From: Hoyosella rhizosphaerae
GTDB taxonomy: Bacteria > Actinomycetota > Actinomycetes > Mycobacteriales > Mycobacteriaceae
Direction: 5' to 3'
NCBI RefSeq assembly: GCF_014643175.1
Contig: NZ_BMJH01000002.1
Span: forward strand, 682,001-746,000
DNA: 64,000 nt
The position numbers and the translations under genes were made by a program. Under the pieces are notes generated by a model. The model was not told the origin of the DNA and searched no databases. It saw only the letters and a program-made list of their open reading frames with translations. Shown one piece after another: positions 24,177-33,209 of the stretch; position 1 is the stretch's first letter, and the number at the start of each line of letters is the position of its first letter.

Positions 24177-24716
24177 ATTTCCTTGCGTGAGATGGCCAGC
24201 GAGGTCCGCAGCAGATGCGAAAATCGTTTCTATTTTTCGCTGCCCATCCCACCTTCGGGCCGCGACGACTGCACCGGTGAAGTCTTCTCTGGTTGCGAGG
24301 ATTTCCACGGCCCGACCCACCTCGGCAGCGGGTATGCGCTTTGCGAGTGTGACGTGCGGGGTCCATTTCCCCGGCTCCATATGGAGTGGTTGTCCAGGAC
24401 ACTCGCGCATCACTGTAAACAGCCTCTGGTGGCAGTTGAGTAGCTCACGCGACATCGTTACTGCCCGAGCGATGACAATGCGTTTCTCGCCAAAAAGTAC
24501 CAGCCCACCGAGTCTGAGAGGGAACGGCAACGTCCAAAAAAGGGGAGTGATAGCCCTGTCTATCTGCGGCGGTATTTCCTGCGCAACACCAACGGTGACG
24601 TGAGGTCGATGGTGGGGGCGTAGTGCGTGGAACCCGGCCTCAGCGAGCGATTCCCACTGCGAACGAATGTGCGCATCCATTTCGGCGTTGAGAAGAAGTT
24701 CCACCGACTGCATCAT
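24159..24716 (-). CDS. 2H phosphoesterase (2'-5' RNA ligase-like) family protein
   Basis: A 185-residue protein with the two defining HxT motifs: RPHVTVGVA near residue 40 and TPHVTLAKR near residue 125, the catalytic pair of the 2H phosphoesterase superfamily. Starts at tandem ATGs (24716 or 24713); CACAAT just upstream on this strand may be the -10 of a leaderless mRNA. It would hydrolyse or ligate 2',5'- or cyclic phosphodiesters of RNA or nucleotides; the natural substrate is unknown. It is divergent from the dehydrogenase at 24796. Confidence 0.75.
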   Translation of the reverse strand: MMQSVELLLNAEMDAHIRSQWESLAEAGFHALRPHHRPHVTVGVAQEIPPQIDRAITPLFWTLPFPLRLGGLVLFGEKRIVIARAVTMSRELLNCHQRLFTVMRECPGQPLHMEPGKWTPHVTLAKRIPAAEVGRAVEILATREDFTGAVVAARRWDGQRKIETIFASAADLAGHLTQGNSAADS

Positions 24717-24782
24717 CACCCTATTGTGCGATATGGCCACAACACTTGTGTGCCCGACGGTGCGCAGTGATTCGCAGTGGGC

Positions 24783-24788
24783 CATTAT
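24783..24788 (+). promoter_or_regulatory. -10 element for leaderless dehydrogenase gene
   Basis: CATTAT followed by exactly 7 nt and the ATG at 24796. Confidence 0.4.
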
Positions 24789-24795
24789 GGAGGGC

Positions 24796-25869
24796 ATGGC
24801 GCACATCCAACTCGGAGTTCTGCACGGCGATGGTATCGGCAAAGAGGTTGTGCCAGCCGCGGTCCGGGTGGTTGACGCGGCAGTGTCAGCAGCCGATGCG
24901 GGAACAATCGAGTGGGTGGAGTTGCCGTTCGGGCGGTCGGCCATCGAATCGCACGGAAATCCTTTTCCAGACGAAACCGAAAATGCCCTCGCTGACTTGC
25001 CAGGGTGGGTACTAGGTCCACACGACAACGCTGCCTATCCGCCTGAGTTTCGTGCTGAAACAGCACCCGGGGGCAAGATACGAAAACGCTACGGTCTGTT
25101 CGCCAATATTCGACCAGCTGCGGCGCTTCCAGGTGTGCGTGCCATGCGCGACGATATAGACGTCGTCATTGTTCGGGAGAACACGGAAGGGTTCTACTCG
25201 GATCGCAACATGTTTATCGGTTCGGGTGAATTTATGCCGACCCGCGATGTTGCCATGGCCGTAGGGGTGGTCACGCGCCAAGCTTGTGAGCGTATTGCTC
25301 ATGTGGCCTGTCAGATAGCCGTAACACGGCGCAAGCGCATCACCATCGTGCACAAGTCGAACGTGCTTCCATTGACGATGGGCCTATTTCTAGAAACGTG
25401 TCGTGAAGTGGCGAAACAGTACCCGTCGCTATCAGTGGATGACGAGCACGTTGATGCGATGGCCGCTCACCTGGTGCGAGGTGGGGACTTTGACGTTGTC
25501 GTTACCGAGAACATGTTCGGCGACATTCTTTCAGATCTTGCAGGAGAACTGTCAGGCTCACTGGGCATGGCCGCATCGCTGAACGCGTCAGAAACGCAGG
25601 CGATGGCGCAGGCCGCGCATGGGGCGGCCCCCAGCATTGCAGGCAAGAACAGGGCTAACCCCACGGCCATGTTCTTATCCGCCGCCATGTTGCTTGAGTG
25701 GCTTGCGCAGAGGCAGCACAATCGTCACCTGCAGGGGGCGGCAGTCAGAATTCGCAGGGCTGTAGCTGGAACATTGGCCGGTGGGGTCGCCACGGCTGAT
25801 ATCGGTGGTTTAGCGTCCACCAGTGAATTCACCGAAACGGTTCTGGCCCGGGTGATTCGGCGCGGCTGA
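24796..25869 (+). CDS. Isocitrate/isopropylmalate dehydrogenase family enzyme
   Basis: A 357-residue NAD(P)-dependent beta-decarboxylating dehydrogenase. Family marks: LGVLHGDGIGKEVVPAA at the N-terminus, KIRKRYGLFANIRPAAALPG, the catalytic region VIVRENTEGFYSDRN, HKSNVLPLTMGLF, and the metal-binding VTENMFGDILSDLAGELSGS. The RENTEG form is closer to isocitrate or tartrate dehydrogenases than to LeuB, but substrate choice is uncertain. An in-frame ATG at 24787 is also possible; 24796 is preferred because CATTAT lies seven bases before it. Convergent with thioredoxin, with a shared terminator between. Confidence 0.85.
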   Translation: MAHIQLGVLHGDGIGKEVVPAAVRVVDAAVSAADAGTIEWVELPFGRSAIESHGNPFPDETENALADLPGWVLGPHDNAAYPPEFRAETAPGGKIRKRYGLFANIRPAAALPGVRAMRDDIDVVIVRENTEGFYSDRNMFIGSGEFMPTRDVAMAVGVVTRQACERIAHVACQIAVTRRKRITIVHKSNVLPLTMGLFLETCREVAKQYPSLSVDDEHVDAMAAHLVRGGDFDVVVTENMFGDILSDLAGELSGSLGMAASLNASETQAMAQAAHGAAPSIAGKNRANPTAMFLSAAMLLEWLAQRQHNRHLQGAAVRIRRAVAGTLAGGVATADIGGLASTSEFTETVLARVIRRG

Positions 25870-25881
25870 TGCAGATAACAC

Positions 25882-25915
25882 TGCGCGGTTGACACAGTCA
25901 GGCGTCAACCGCGCA
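25882..25915. terminator. Bidirectional terminator hairpin
   Basis: Perfect 12-bp stem TGCGCGGTTGAC / GTCAACCGCGCA with a 10-nt loop, between the convergent dehydrogenase and thioredoxin genes. Confidence 0.7.
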
Positions 25916-25941
25916 TCTGGATTCTTGACGGCCCAGTGGCT

Positions 25942-26316
25942 TTACTGCTGGGGGTCTTCTTGCTGCGCGGTGATTTGTGCCCGCACCTCGTCCATGTCGA
26001 GATCCTTGACCTGGGTGATGAGGCTATCGAGCGCGTCGGCGGGCAATGCGCCTGGCTGCGCGAACACGAGAATTCCTTCGCGGAAAGCCATCACGGTAGG
26101 GATCGATTGGATCCCGGCGGCCGATGCGAGCTGCTGCTCAGCTTCAGTGTCGACCTTGGCGTGCACTACGTCTGGGTGCTTGTCTGATGACGCTTCGAAT
26201 GTCGGTGCGAATTGCTTACATGGTCCACACCATTCGGCCCAGAAGTCCACGAGCACAACATCGTTGTCGGTGATTGTTGATTCGAAATCGGCATGAGTCA
26301 GAACCTTGGTTGCCAC
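25942..26316 (-). CDS. Thioredoxin
   Basis: A 124-residue thioredoxin with active site FWAEWCGPCKQF (redox pair Cys-Gly-Pro-Cys) and the cis-proline loop IQSIPTVMAFREG. The C-terminal tail after the fold is about 20 residues longer than in TrxA of E. coli and Gln/Asp-rich (TAQQEDPQQ). GTG start with an AGGAAAA site. It reduces disulfides in cytoplasmic proteins. Confidence 0.92.
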   Translation of the reverse strand: MATKVLTHADFESTITDNDVVLVDFWAEWCGPCKQFAPTFEASSDKHPDVVHAKVDTEAEQQLASAAGIQSIPTVMAFREGILVFAQPGALPADALDSLITQVKDLDMDEVRAQITAQQEDPQQ

Positions 26317-26459
26317 GTAATTTTCCTAACATTGACGGATTCCCGGGGTGGTGACCGGGCGTACTCTCTCTACGTAACCAGATATCGCCCCGAAATGTTC
26401 CCACGCGTTTCAGCGAGTCGCTGTGGACGTGGGTCGGCTACCGTGTCGAACATGGTTGG

Positions 26460-27086
26460 GTGTCGAGAATGGTAGACGGAGTGTTTCACGATGCCCCCGA
26501 TGCGGTTGCCGCACTAGCGTTGACCCACGGCGCTGGAGGAAATCGGGACAGCGCCCTGCTGGTCGCGTTAGCTGAGGGCTTGGCGCGGCGCAGAGTTTCT
26601 GTGCTGCGGTACAACCTGCCTTTTCGGGTGTTGAGGAATCAAGGACCTCCAAACCGTGCGCACGCTCAGCATGATCGCGAAGGCATCGCCGACGCTGTGA
26701 CGCATCTGGCTGATCTAGCGGGTTCCGTCCCGATCTTTATGGGAGGGCATTCCTACGGTGGTCGGCAGTCGAGCATCCTCGCTGCGGAGCAACCACATTG
26801 TGCGTCGGGGTTGGTGTTGTTGAGTTACCCGCTGCATCCTCCCGCGAAGCCTGACCGGTTGCGAACGGAGCATTTCCCGATGGTGCGTATGCCCAGTCTT
26901 TTTGTCCATGGTGATCGCGACCCATTCGGATCGCTTGAGGAGTTGAACTCCGCGGTTCCCCAACTTGGCGGCGCTGCGGTGGTGGTTCCTGTTGAGGGCG
27001 CGCGGCATGACCTTGGAGGAGCAAAATCATCGGCAACGGTGCAATTTATCGTCGATGCAATTGAAACGCATGTGGTGGCGCGATGA
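26460..27086 (+). CDS. Alpha/beta hydrolase of the KANL3/Tex30 type
   Basis: A 208-residue hydrolase: N-terminal LTHGAGGNRDSALLVALAEG (oxyanion loop), nucleophile elbow GGHSYGGRQSSILA (Ser), acid in VHGDRDPFGS (Asp) and final His in GARHDLGG, so the triad is complete. Substrate unknown. The start is unclear: GTG at 26460 or ATG at 26469, neither with a ribosome site. TACCGT at 26439-26444 places a leaderless start seven bases on at an ATG (26452) that opens a different frame of only seven codons. The end overlaps the next gene's start (ATGA). Confidence 0.8.
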   Translation: MSRMVDGVFHDAPDAVAALALTHGAGGNRDSALLVALAEGLARRRVSVLRYNLPFRVLRNQGPPNRAHAQHDREGIADAVTHLADLAGSVPIFMGGHSYGGRQSSILAAEQPHCASGLVLLSYPLHPPAKPDRLRTEHFPMVRMPSLFVHGDRDPFGSLEELNSAVPQLGGAAVVVPVEGARHDLGGAKSSATVQFIVDAIETHVVAR

Positions 27087-28888
27087 CGGTAGTCGCCAGC
27101 AGAAAGGTTCCGACTCGGTCCTCTCGACGCATTGTCTTGGCCGCTAGTGCGCTTGTCGTTGCGGCGATGATCGTCCGCATTTGGGTGCTGAACCAGGGGT
27201 TTTTCTATTGGGACGACTTCATCCTCATGGGGCGAGCGGCTACGCACCCACTATGGTCTACCGAGTTCCTGCTTTATGACCACGACGATCACTTCATGCC
27301 GATGACATTTGTCGTCGCATGGGTCGTCACGATGCTTGCCCCGTTTAACTGGTTTGTCGCCGCTGCGTCGTTGGTGTTGCTTCAACTAGCAGCTGTGGCC
27401 GCTGTGCTCAGGTTGCTCTACGTGCTGTTGGGGTTGCGCTGGGCGTTGCTTGTCCCGCTGACGTTCTATTTGTTCTCACCGCTGAGTTTGCCTGCATTTT
27501 CCTGGTGGGCGGCGGGGCTCAATGCCCTGCCATTGCAGTTCGCACTTGCATGGGTGAGCGCCGATGCGATCCGCTTTATTCAGACCGGTCGTTACCGCTA
27601 TGTCGGCAGTTCGGCACTGGTGTTCGTCGTCGCATTGCTGTTTTTTGAGAAGTCTGCCGTCGTCCCTGTCGTGGCATTCGTCACGGCAACTCTGTGGTGG
27701 GTATGCACCCACAACACGTCCGCTGTGCTGGAGGTGGCGCGGCGCGGCTGGGCGATGTGGGTTGCGCTAGTCGTGGTTACGTTGGCGTGGTTGCCGGCCT
27801 ATTCGCTCGTGGTTTCCGGCAGTATCAGTGGGTCCGGCATGGCGAACTTTGGTGATTTTCTCTCACGAACCTTGTTCCGGGGGTTCATTCCTGCACTCGC
27901 TGGGGGTCCGTGGCAGTGGGAGCGGTGGCATCCATCTACACCGTGGGCTGACGCGCCGATGCTGGGAATTGTTGGTGGGAGCGCGGTTATTGCTCTTGCC
28001 GTGCTGGTGGCGGTTGTCTACAAGCGGTATGCGGCGATCGTTGTCGGTTTCGTGGCGCTGTACGTCTTGTTGACACTCTTGCCTGTAGTGCTGATGCGGT
28101 CAGGGCCGGGGACTGCGCCAGAGATTGTGCAGTCTTTGCGCTACCTCGCCGACACAAGTGTGGTGGTGTGCATTGCGGTGGCGTTGATCATTGCCGCCCC
28201 ATGGCGCCGAGAGGCGCGGCATTTCGCTGCAATCGGGTCGGCCATGGTGGTCGCCTTTGTTGCTAGCAGCATGTGGTCGACGGTGGCGTTCTCGCACAGT
28301 TGGGCACAGGGCCCCGCTAAGGAGTACGTGTCGAACATTCAGGCAGCCACACGCAGCGGGCCAGTGCAGATTCTGGAGCAAGAGGTGCCCTGGAATTTGC
28401 TGGGGCCTGTCACCAATCCTCACAATCTTGCCAGCGTCTTCCTGGCGCCGCTCAGTGAATCAGTGAGTGTGCAGGGCTCTGTCGAAGAGTTAAGAGTGCT
28501 CACCGATGAAGGCGAAATTGTTGACGGGGAGGTGTGGTGGAACCGTTCCATCGTTGATGGCCCAGCGCCGAACTGCGGACACCGAATCGACGCGCATAGT
28601 GACGGGATAATCCCACTCAATGGCGCCATGATTGAACATGGATGGACGGCACAACTCAATTATCTCGCGAACATGGACGGCGCCGTCGACGTGTCATTTG
28701 CGGGGGTGCCGGAATCGAATAGACCTCCAGGGGCGATCGTGTCTGTGCCGGTCAAGGAAGGACTCAACACAGTCTTTGTCCGGATCGTCGGCGGTGGGGA
28801 AGCGTTGCAGGTGATCCCGCGGACGTCCGGTCTAGACATGTGCATCGGCTCGGGGCCGGTCGGGGTGGCTGTGCACACTGGCGGATAG
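27083..28888 (+). CDS. Polytopic membrane protein, probable GT-C-type glycosyltransferase
   Basis: A 601-residue protein with about ten transmembrane helices in residues 15-420 and a C-terminal extracytoplasmic domain of about 180 residues that looks beta-rich with two cysteines (NCGHRI, MCIGSG). The first external loop carries FFYWDDFILMGRA, an acidic pair right after the first helix, as in GT-C glycosyltransferases that use polyprenyl-phosphate sugars. It is translationally coupled to the hydrolase upstream. A role in envelope glycan or glycolipid assembly is inferred; the sugar and acceptor are unknown. Confidence 0.7.
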   Translation: MTVVASRKVPTRSSRRIVLAASALVVAAMIVRIWVLNQGFFYWDDFILMGRAATHPLWSTEFLLYDHDDHFMPMTFVVAWVVTMLAPFNWFVAAASLVLLQLAAVAAVLRLLYVLLGLRWALLVPLTFYLFSPLSLPAFSWWAAGLNALPLQFALAWVSADAIRFIQTGRYRYVGSSALVFVVALLFFEKSAVVPVVAFVTATLWWVCTHNTSAVLEVARRGWAMWVALVVVTLAWLPAYSLVVSGSISGSGMANFGDFLSRTLFRGFIPALAGGPWQWERWHPSTPWADAPMLGIVGGSAVIALAVLVAVVYKRYAAIVVGFVALYVLLTLLPVVLMRSGPGTAPEIVQSLRYLADTSVVVCIAVALIIAAPWRREARHFAAIGSAMVVAFVASSMWSTVAFSHSWAQGPAKEYVSNIQAATRSGPVQILEQEVPWNLLGPVTNPHNLASVFLAPLSESVSVQGSVEELRVLTDEGEIVDGEVWWNRSIVDGPAPNCGHRIDAHSDGIIPLNGAMIEHGWTAQLNYLANMDGAVDVSFAGVPESNRPPGAIVSVPVKEGLNTVFVRIVGGGEALQVIPRTSGLDMCIGSGPVGVAVHTGG

Positions 28889-28896
28889 TTCAGGAC

Positions 28897-29763
28897 CTAG
28901 TTGTCCTTCGGCTTGTGGCAGCAGAAGATGGCGGTGCCAGGGAAATGCCAACCCCTCAGCGGGCTCCACTGACCCCATTCCTGATCAAGCCACTCGGGCC
29001 ACTCGGGTTCTACAACGTCGTCGAGAACAAGTCCCGCACCGACGATCTCCCTGACGCGATCACCCATCGTCCGATGGTGTTCTACGTATGACGGCACCCC
29101 GCGCTCGTCCAACTCAACATAGGGTGTTCTGTCAAAGTACGAGGACACGACCGTGAGCCCGCGTTGTCCTGGATCGTCAGGAAACATCCACCGCATTGGG
29201 TGATTGACGGCGAACACCCACCGTCCTCCGGGGCGCAATACTCGAGCGACTTCTCTCATCACGCGCGCTGAGTCTGCGACAAAGGGCACTGCGCCAAATG
29301 CGGAGGACACCGCGTCAAACGAGCGGTCTGCAAACGGTAGTGACTCCGCCGAGGCCTGCACCAGTGGCACCTGTGGGCCGCCGTTGGCCATGACTTCCGC
29401 AGCATGCCGGAGCATACCGGCGGAAATGTCGAGTCCGACGACGTCAGCGCCATTGCTCCGCAGCCAGCGTGAGCATGGAGCTGAACCGCAGCCGACCTCG
29501 AGGATGCGCGCACCAGATACGTCGCCTAGTAAGTGGACATCACCTTCGTGCAGCGCTTCGGGACACCAGACAAATTCTCCTTCAGGGGCGCGGACACCAA
29601 GAAAGTCGGCATGCTCCTCGTGGTACGCGTCGGCATCAAAATCCCACCATCGGCGATTCGCGGAGTCGCTGGACGAAGAATCGACCGTCCGGTGCGATAC
29701 GGTGCCTGCACTTGAGGACTTAATAACTGCGTCGCCGGGGGAGAGTGGTTGGTTGCTATTCAT
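28897..29763 (-). CDS. Class I SAM-dependent methyltransferase
   Basis: A 288-residue protein. SAM-binding motif I ILEVGCGSAPCSRWL, motif II VVGLDISAGML, and post motifs FDAVSSAFGAVPFV and EVARVLRPGGRWVFAVNHPM are clear; the closest family is Methyltransf_11. Start chosen at MNSNQPLSP, with GGAGAG upstream; the frame is open to 29865. The N-terminal 45 residues are low complexity. Neighbour of rpsA in divergent orientation; substrate unknown. Confidence 0.85.
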   Translation of the reverse strand: MNSNQPLSPGDAVIKSSSAGTVSHRTVDSSSSDSANRRWWDFDADAYHEEHADFLGVRAPEGEFVWCPEALHEGDVHLLGDVSGARILEVGCGSAPCSRWLRSNGADVVGLDISAGMLRHAAEVMANGGPQVPLVQASAESLPFADRSFDAVSSAFGAVPFVADSARVMREVARVLRPGGRWVFAVNHPMRWMFPDDPGQRGLTVVSSYFDRTPYVELDERGVPSYVEHHRTMGDRVREIVGAGLVLDDVVEPEWPEWLDQEWGQWSPLRGWHFPGTAIFCCHKPKDN

Positions 29764-29842
29764 CGGCGTGTGGTCTCTCCTCAGTGGGGTACCCGGTGGT
29801 GGTAGCCGACAATGTCGACTACTGTCAGTATCTGGGTCAGGT

Positions 29843-29872
29843 TTGCCGTGCTCCGGCGTGATCACGTATTCT
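29843..29872 (+). promoter_or_regulatory. Probable promoter of rpsA
   Basis: TTGCCG (29843-29848), 18 nt, TATTCT (29867-29872), about 170 nt upstream of rpsA. A stem TGGCTGTG / CACAGCCA with a 7-nt loop (29877-29899) lies at the expected 5' end of the mRNA. Confidence 0.45.
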
Positions 29873-30040
29873 ATTCTGGCTGTGGCTTGCGCACAGCCAG
29901 GTTATGTTCGTTCCGATTGCCGCACAGGAGTCGCCGAGATGTTGCCATTTCGGTTGCGCCTTAGTTTGTGCAGGTCGGCGCGGCATTTCTGATCCATGTC
30001 CATGTAACTTTGAGTCCAACTGTCCGGAGCAGCTCACCTA

Positions 30041-31522
30041 ATGCCCACCACAACCTCGACCTCGCCGCAGGTAGCCGTCAATGACATCGGCTCCGCCGAG
30101 GATTTCCTTGCCGCGATCGACGCCACAATAAAATACTTCAACGATGGTGATCTTGTTGAAGGAACAATCGTTAAGGTCGACCGCGACGAGGTTCTGCTCG
30201 ACATCGGGTACAAAACTGAGGGTGTTATCCCCTCGCGCGAACTTTCGATTAAGCACGATGTCGACCCCAATGAGGTCGTATCCGTCGGTGATGAGGTCGA
30301 AGCGCTTGTCCTCACCAAGGAAGACAAAGACGGTCGTCTGATCCTTTCGAAGAAGCGTGCCCAGTACGAACGCGCCTGGGGCACCATCGAAGCGCTTAAG
30401 GAGAAGGACGAGGCCGTCAAGGGCACCGTCATTGAGGTCGTCAAGGGTGGTCTCATCCTTGACATCGGCCTACGTGGCTTCCTCCCGGCATCGCTCGTGG
30501 AAATGCGCCGCGTCCGCGACCTCTTGCCATACGTTGGTAAAGAGATCGAAGCGAAGATCATTGAACTCGACAAGAACCGCAACAATGTCGTTCTGTCACG
30601 CCGCGCGTGGCTTGAGCAGACACAGTCTGAGGTTCGCAGCGAATTCCTGCACCAGTTGCAGAAGGGACAGGTCCGCAAGGGCCACGTATCCTCCATCGTC
30701 AACTTCGGTGCCTTCGTTGACCTCGGTGGCGTTGACGGACTCGTTCACGTGTCCGAGCTTTCCTGGAAGCACATCGACCACCCTTCAGAGGTTGTGCAGG
30801 TTGGCGACGAAGTTACCGTCGAGGTTCTCGACGTCGACATGGACCGCGAGCGCGTATCACTCTCGCTCAAGGCCACCCAAGAAGATCCTTGGCGCCAGTT
30901 CGCACGGACACACGCCATCGGCCAGATTGTGCCCGGTAAGGTCACCAAGCTTGTGCCGTTCGGTGCATTCGTGCGCGTCGAAGAGGGGATCGAGGGTCTC
31001 GTTCACATCTCCGAGCTCGCAGAGCGTCACATCGAGGTTCCTGACCAGGTCGTCGGCGTCAACGACGATGCAATGGTCAAGGTCATCGATATCGACCTCG
31101 AGCGTCGCCGTATCTCTCTCAGCCTGAAGCAGGCCAACGAGGAATACACCGAAGAGTTTGACCCAGCCAAGTACGGCATGGCCGACTCTTACGACGAAGC
31201 TGGAAACTACATCTTCCCTGAGGGCTTCGACTCCGAGACCAACGAATGGCTCGAAGGATTCGAGAAGCAGCGCGAAGAGTGGGAAGGCCGCTACGCAGAA
31301 GCTGAGCGTCGCCACAAGATGCACACAGTGCAAATGGAGAAGTTCGCAAAGGCAGAAGCTGAGCAGGCTGAAGCAGCGCCGAGCAACTACTCATCCGAAG
31401 GTGAAAGCGAAGCTGAAGGTGCAGCACCAGCAGCCACCACACCTGAGGGCAACGCCGGCACGCTTGCAAGCGACGAGCAACTAGCCGCATTGCGCGAGAA
31501 GCTTTCCGGTAGCAGCAGCTAA
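30041..31522 (+). CDS. rpsA: 30S ribosomal protein S1
   Basis: A 493-residue S1 protein with four S1 RNA-binding domains (about residues 35-105, 120-190, 205-275, 290-362), each showing the G.V..V...G..V.L pattern, for example KGHVSSIVNFGAFVDLGGVDG and PGKVTKLVPFGAFVRVEEG. The C-terminal 130 residues are acidic, Ala/Glu-rich and probably disordered, as in mycobacterial RpsA. It brings mRNA to the 30S subunit. Followed by a strong terminator. Confidence 0.97.
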   Translation: MPTTTSTSPQVAVNDIGSAEDFLAAIDATIKYFNDGDLVEGTIVKVDRDEVLLDIGYKTEGVIPSRELSIKHDVDPNEVVSVGDEVEALVLTKEDKDGRLILSKKRAQYERAWGTIEALKEKDEAVKGTVIEVVKGGLILDIGLRGFLPASLVEMRRVRDLLPYVGKEIEAKIIELDKNRNNVVLSRRAWLEQTQSEVRSEFLHQLQKGQVRKGHVSSIVNFGAFVDLGGVDGLVHVSELSWKHIDHPSEVVQVGDEVTVEVLDVDMDRERVSLSLKATQEDPWRQFARTHAIGQIVPGKVTKLVPFGAFVRVEEGIEGLVHISELAERHIEVPDQVVGVNDDAMVKVIDIDLERRRISLSLKQANEEYTEEFDPAKYGMADSYDEAGNYIFPEGFDSETNEWLEGFEKQREEWEGRYAEAERRHKMHTVQMEKFAKAEAEQAEAAPSNYSSEGESEAEGAAPAATTPEGNAGTLASDEQLAALREKLSGSSS

Positions 31523-31546
31523 TCGGTAGGTAGCTATACAGGCACA

Positions 31547-31577
31547 GTGCCCCGCACACCCTAGGTGTGCGGGGCAC
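31547..31577 (+). terminator. Terminator after rpsA
   Basis: Perfect 14-bp stem GTGCCCCGCACACC / GGTGTGCGGGGCAC, 3-nt loop, followed by TTGTCTTGG. Confidence 0.85.
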
Positions 31578-31637
31578 TTGTCTTGGATCAACCGAGTTCC
31601 ATAGCGAAACCAACAACAAAGTGCGACACTCATTCAC

Positions 31638-32567
31638 GTGTTACGCATAGGCCTCACCGGTGGAATTGGCGCCGGAAAATCGACAGTGTCCACTGAACTC
31701 GCTCGACTTGGGGCAGTCATAATCGATGCCGACAAAATCGCTCGTGAGGTCGTCGAGCCGGGCACGCCTGGGCTGACGGAACTCGTCGAAGCCTTCGGGA
31801 ACGAGATCTTACTTCCAGACGGCACTCTTGATAGGCCAGCACTCGCTGCAGTCGCATTTCGCGACGACGCCTCACGTACACAGCTCAACCAGATCGTGCA
31901 CCCCAAAGTGGGCCAGAGGACTAGCGAACTCATCATCGCTGCCCCGCCGCATGCTGTGGTGGTCCACGACATCCCACTCCTTATCGAGAACGGCCTTGCA
32001 CCCACGTGCAACCTCGTGATGGTCGTACACGCCGAGGAGCAGCAGCGCATCGACAGATTGACCAGCCACCGTGGGATGTCTCCGGATGACGCGCGGGCAA
32101 GAATCGCGGCGCAAGCCACCGATGAGCAACGTCGCGCCGCCGCTGATGTCTGGCTCGACAACACAGGGAGCCAGGACGCACTTCGTGAGCAAGTTCGGCA
32201 CGTGTGGCACACGCGGATCGTTCCATTTGAACACAATGTCCGAACGGGCAACGATGTGCTGCCAGACGAGGCCGTCGTCGAGTTCAACCCTGAGTGGGAG
32301 GCGCAGGCGCGCCGAGTCATTGCCCGGCTGTGGGTGCTGTGCGGGGGACTAGCGAAGTCCATCGAGTTTGTGGGACCGAAGCGGGATTCCGGTGAGCCGG
32401 TAGTGGATCTGCTCAACATTGAGATCGTCGTTGAGACTGAAGCGGACATGCTTCAGATCGGCAAACTACTTTCCGCGGAGGAATTCCCTGCAAGTCCCAA
32501 AGTCGGTCTGCATCGTGGTGCCGATCCGGCGCGGCCGCTTGAAATCCAGATTCGCCACAGCAAGTAG
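31638..32567 (+). CDS. coaE: Dephospho-CoA kinase with degenerate C-terminal domain
   Basis: A 309-residue protein. Residues 1-195 are dephospho-CoA kinase, the last step of CoA synthesis: P-loop LTGGIGAGKSTVS (8-15), IIDADKIAREVVEPG and LLIENGL. Residues about 210-309 are a remnant of the GrpB/UPF0157 domain fused to CoaE in mycobacteria, where the full protein has about 400 residues; the usual HVGSTAVPGL block has become FVGPKRDSGEP and the end of the domain is missing. GTG start without ribosome site; GACACT seven bases upstream fits a leaderless mRNA. Confidence 0.93.
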   Translation: MLRIGLTGGIGAGKSTVSTELARLGAVIIDADKIAREVVEPGTPGLTELVEAFGNEILLPDGTLDRPALAAVAFRDDASRTQLNQIVHPKVGQRTSELIIAAPPHAVVVHDIPLLIENGLAPTCNLVMVVHAEEQQRIDRLTSHRGMSPDDARARIAAQATDEQRRAAADVWLDNTGSQDALREQVRHVWHTRIVPFEHNVRTGNDVLPDEAVVEFNPEWEAQARRVIARLWVLCGGLAKSIEFVGPKRDSGEPVVDLLNIEIVVETEADMLQIGKLLSAEEFPASPKVGLHRGADPARPLEIQIRHSK

Positions 32568-32572
32568 CTGAC

Positions 32573-33088
32573 TTATCGCCAGGTGATGGCCATGCCTTCG
32601 TCCTGCAGCCAGCTACTCAGTGAGTATTTGTATAACGCTAGCTTCGTCATGACCTCAACGGACGTGCGTACTGCTGCTTCCGCGCGGTCCGTGGAAATGT
32701 AGCCTGCGGTGTGCGCATCAAAGAGTTCGTCGATGTCTTCAATATGGGCTCCACGCCCGGTGCGTAAGACGACATCGATGTAGTGATCTTCAGAACGCCA
32801 CGCCGTTTCGCCAGCTGTGAACTGGCCGATATCTACATAGAAGTTCTGATCACGTTCGTGAGCTGGATAGAAGTGAAAAACGGACACTCTGATACTCAGC
32901 GACGGAAGGATCCACGATTCGAGGTAGTGAAACTGCTCGTGATCGGATTCCCTGCCCATGTAGAGGCCCCACGGCTCGATGTGATAGTGGTCGACTGGTC
33001 TCACGAACCCTTTCGGGTCCGTGTTTGTGTAGTCGGCGAGATTGAACGTCTCGCGCTTCGGAGCATGAGCAAGTGTCGGCGCTTCCAT
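32573..33088 (-). CDS. DUF402 domain protein (Rv1632c-like)
   Basis: A 171-residue protein of the DUF402 group, whose members are nucleoside phosphate hydrolase-like enzymes. The core FYVDIGQFTAGETAWRSEDH and YIDVVLRTGRGAHIEDIDELF carries the acidic residues expected to bind metal (YVDI, DHYIDVV, DIDEL). It lies 5 bp from the convergent coaE, the same place as Rv1632c beside Rv1631 in M. tuberculosis. Substrate unknown. Confidence 0.85.
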   Translation of the reverse strand: MEAPTLAHAPKRETFNLADYTNTDPKGFVRPVDHYHIEPWGLYMGRESDHEQFHYLESWILPSLSIRVSVFHFYPAHERDQNFYVDIGQFTAGETAWRSEDHYIDVVLRTGRGAHIEDIDELFDAHTAGYISTDRAEAAVRTSVEVMTKLALYKYSLSSWLQDEGMAITWR

Positions 33089-33196
33089 GTTCCTATTTTA
33101 CTGGACAGCACGGCTTCCGCTAGGTGTGAACGGGGGCGTAAGCCATGCTTGAGCCTGTTTTCGGTCCGCAGAGGTGTTTCTGTCAGTCTTCGCCTC

Positions 33197-33202
33197 TACT
33201 CT
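33197..33202 (+). promoter_or_regulatory. -10 element for leaderless uvrB
   Basis: TACTCT, exactly 7 nt, then the ATG at 33210. Confidence 0.55.
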
Positions 33203-33209
33203 GGTTGTC

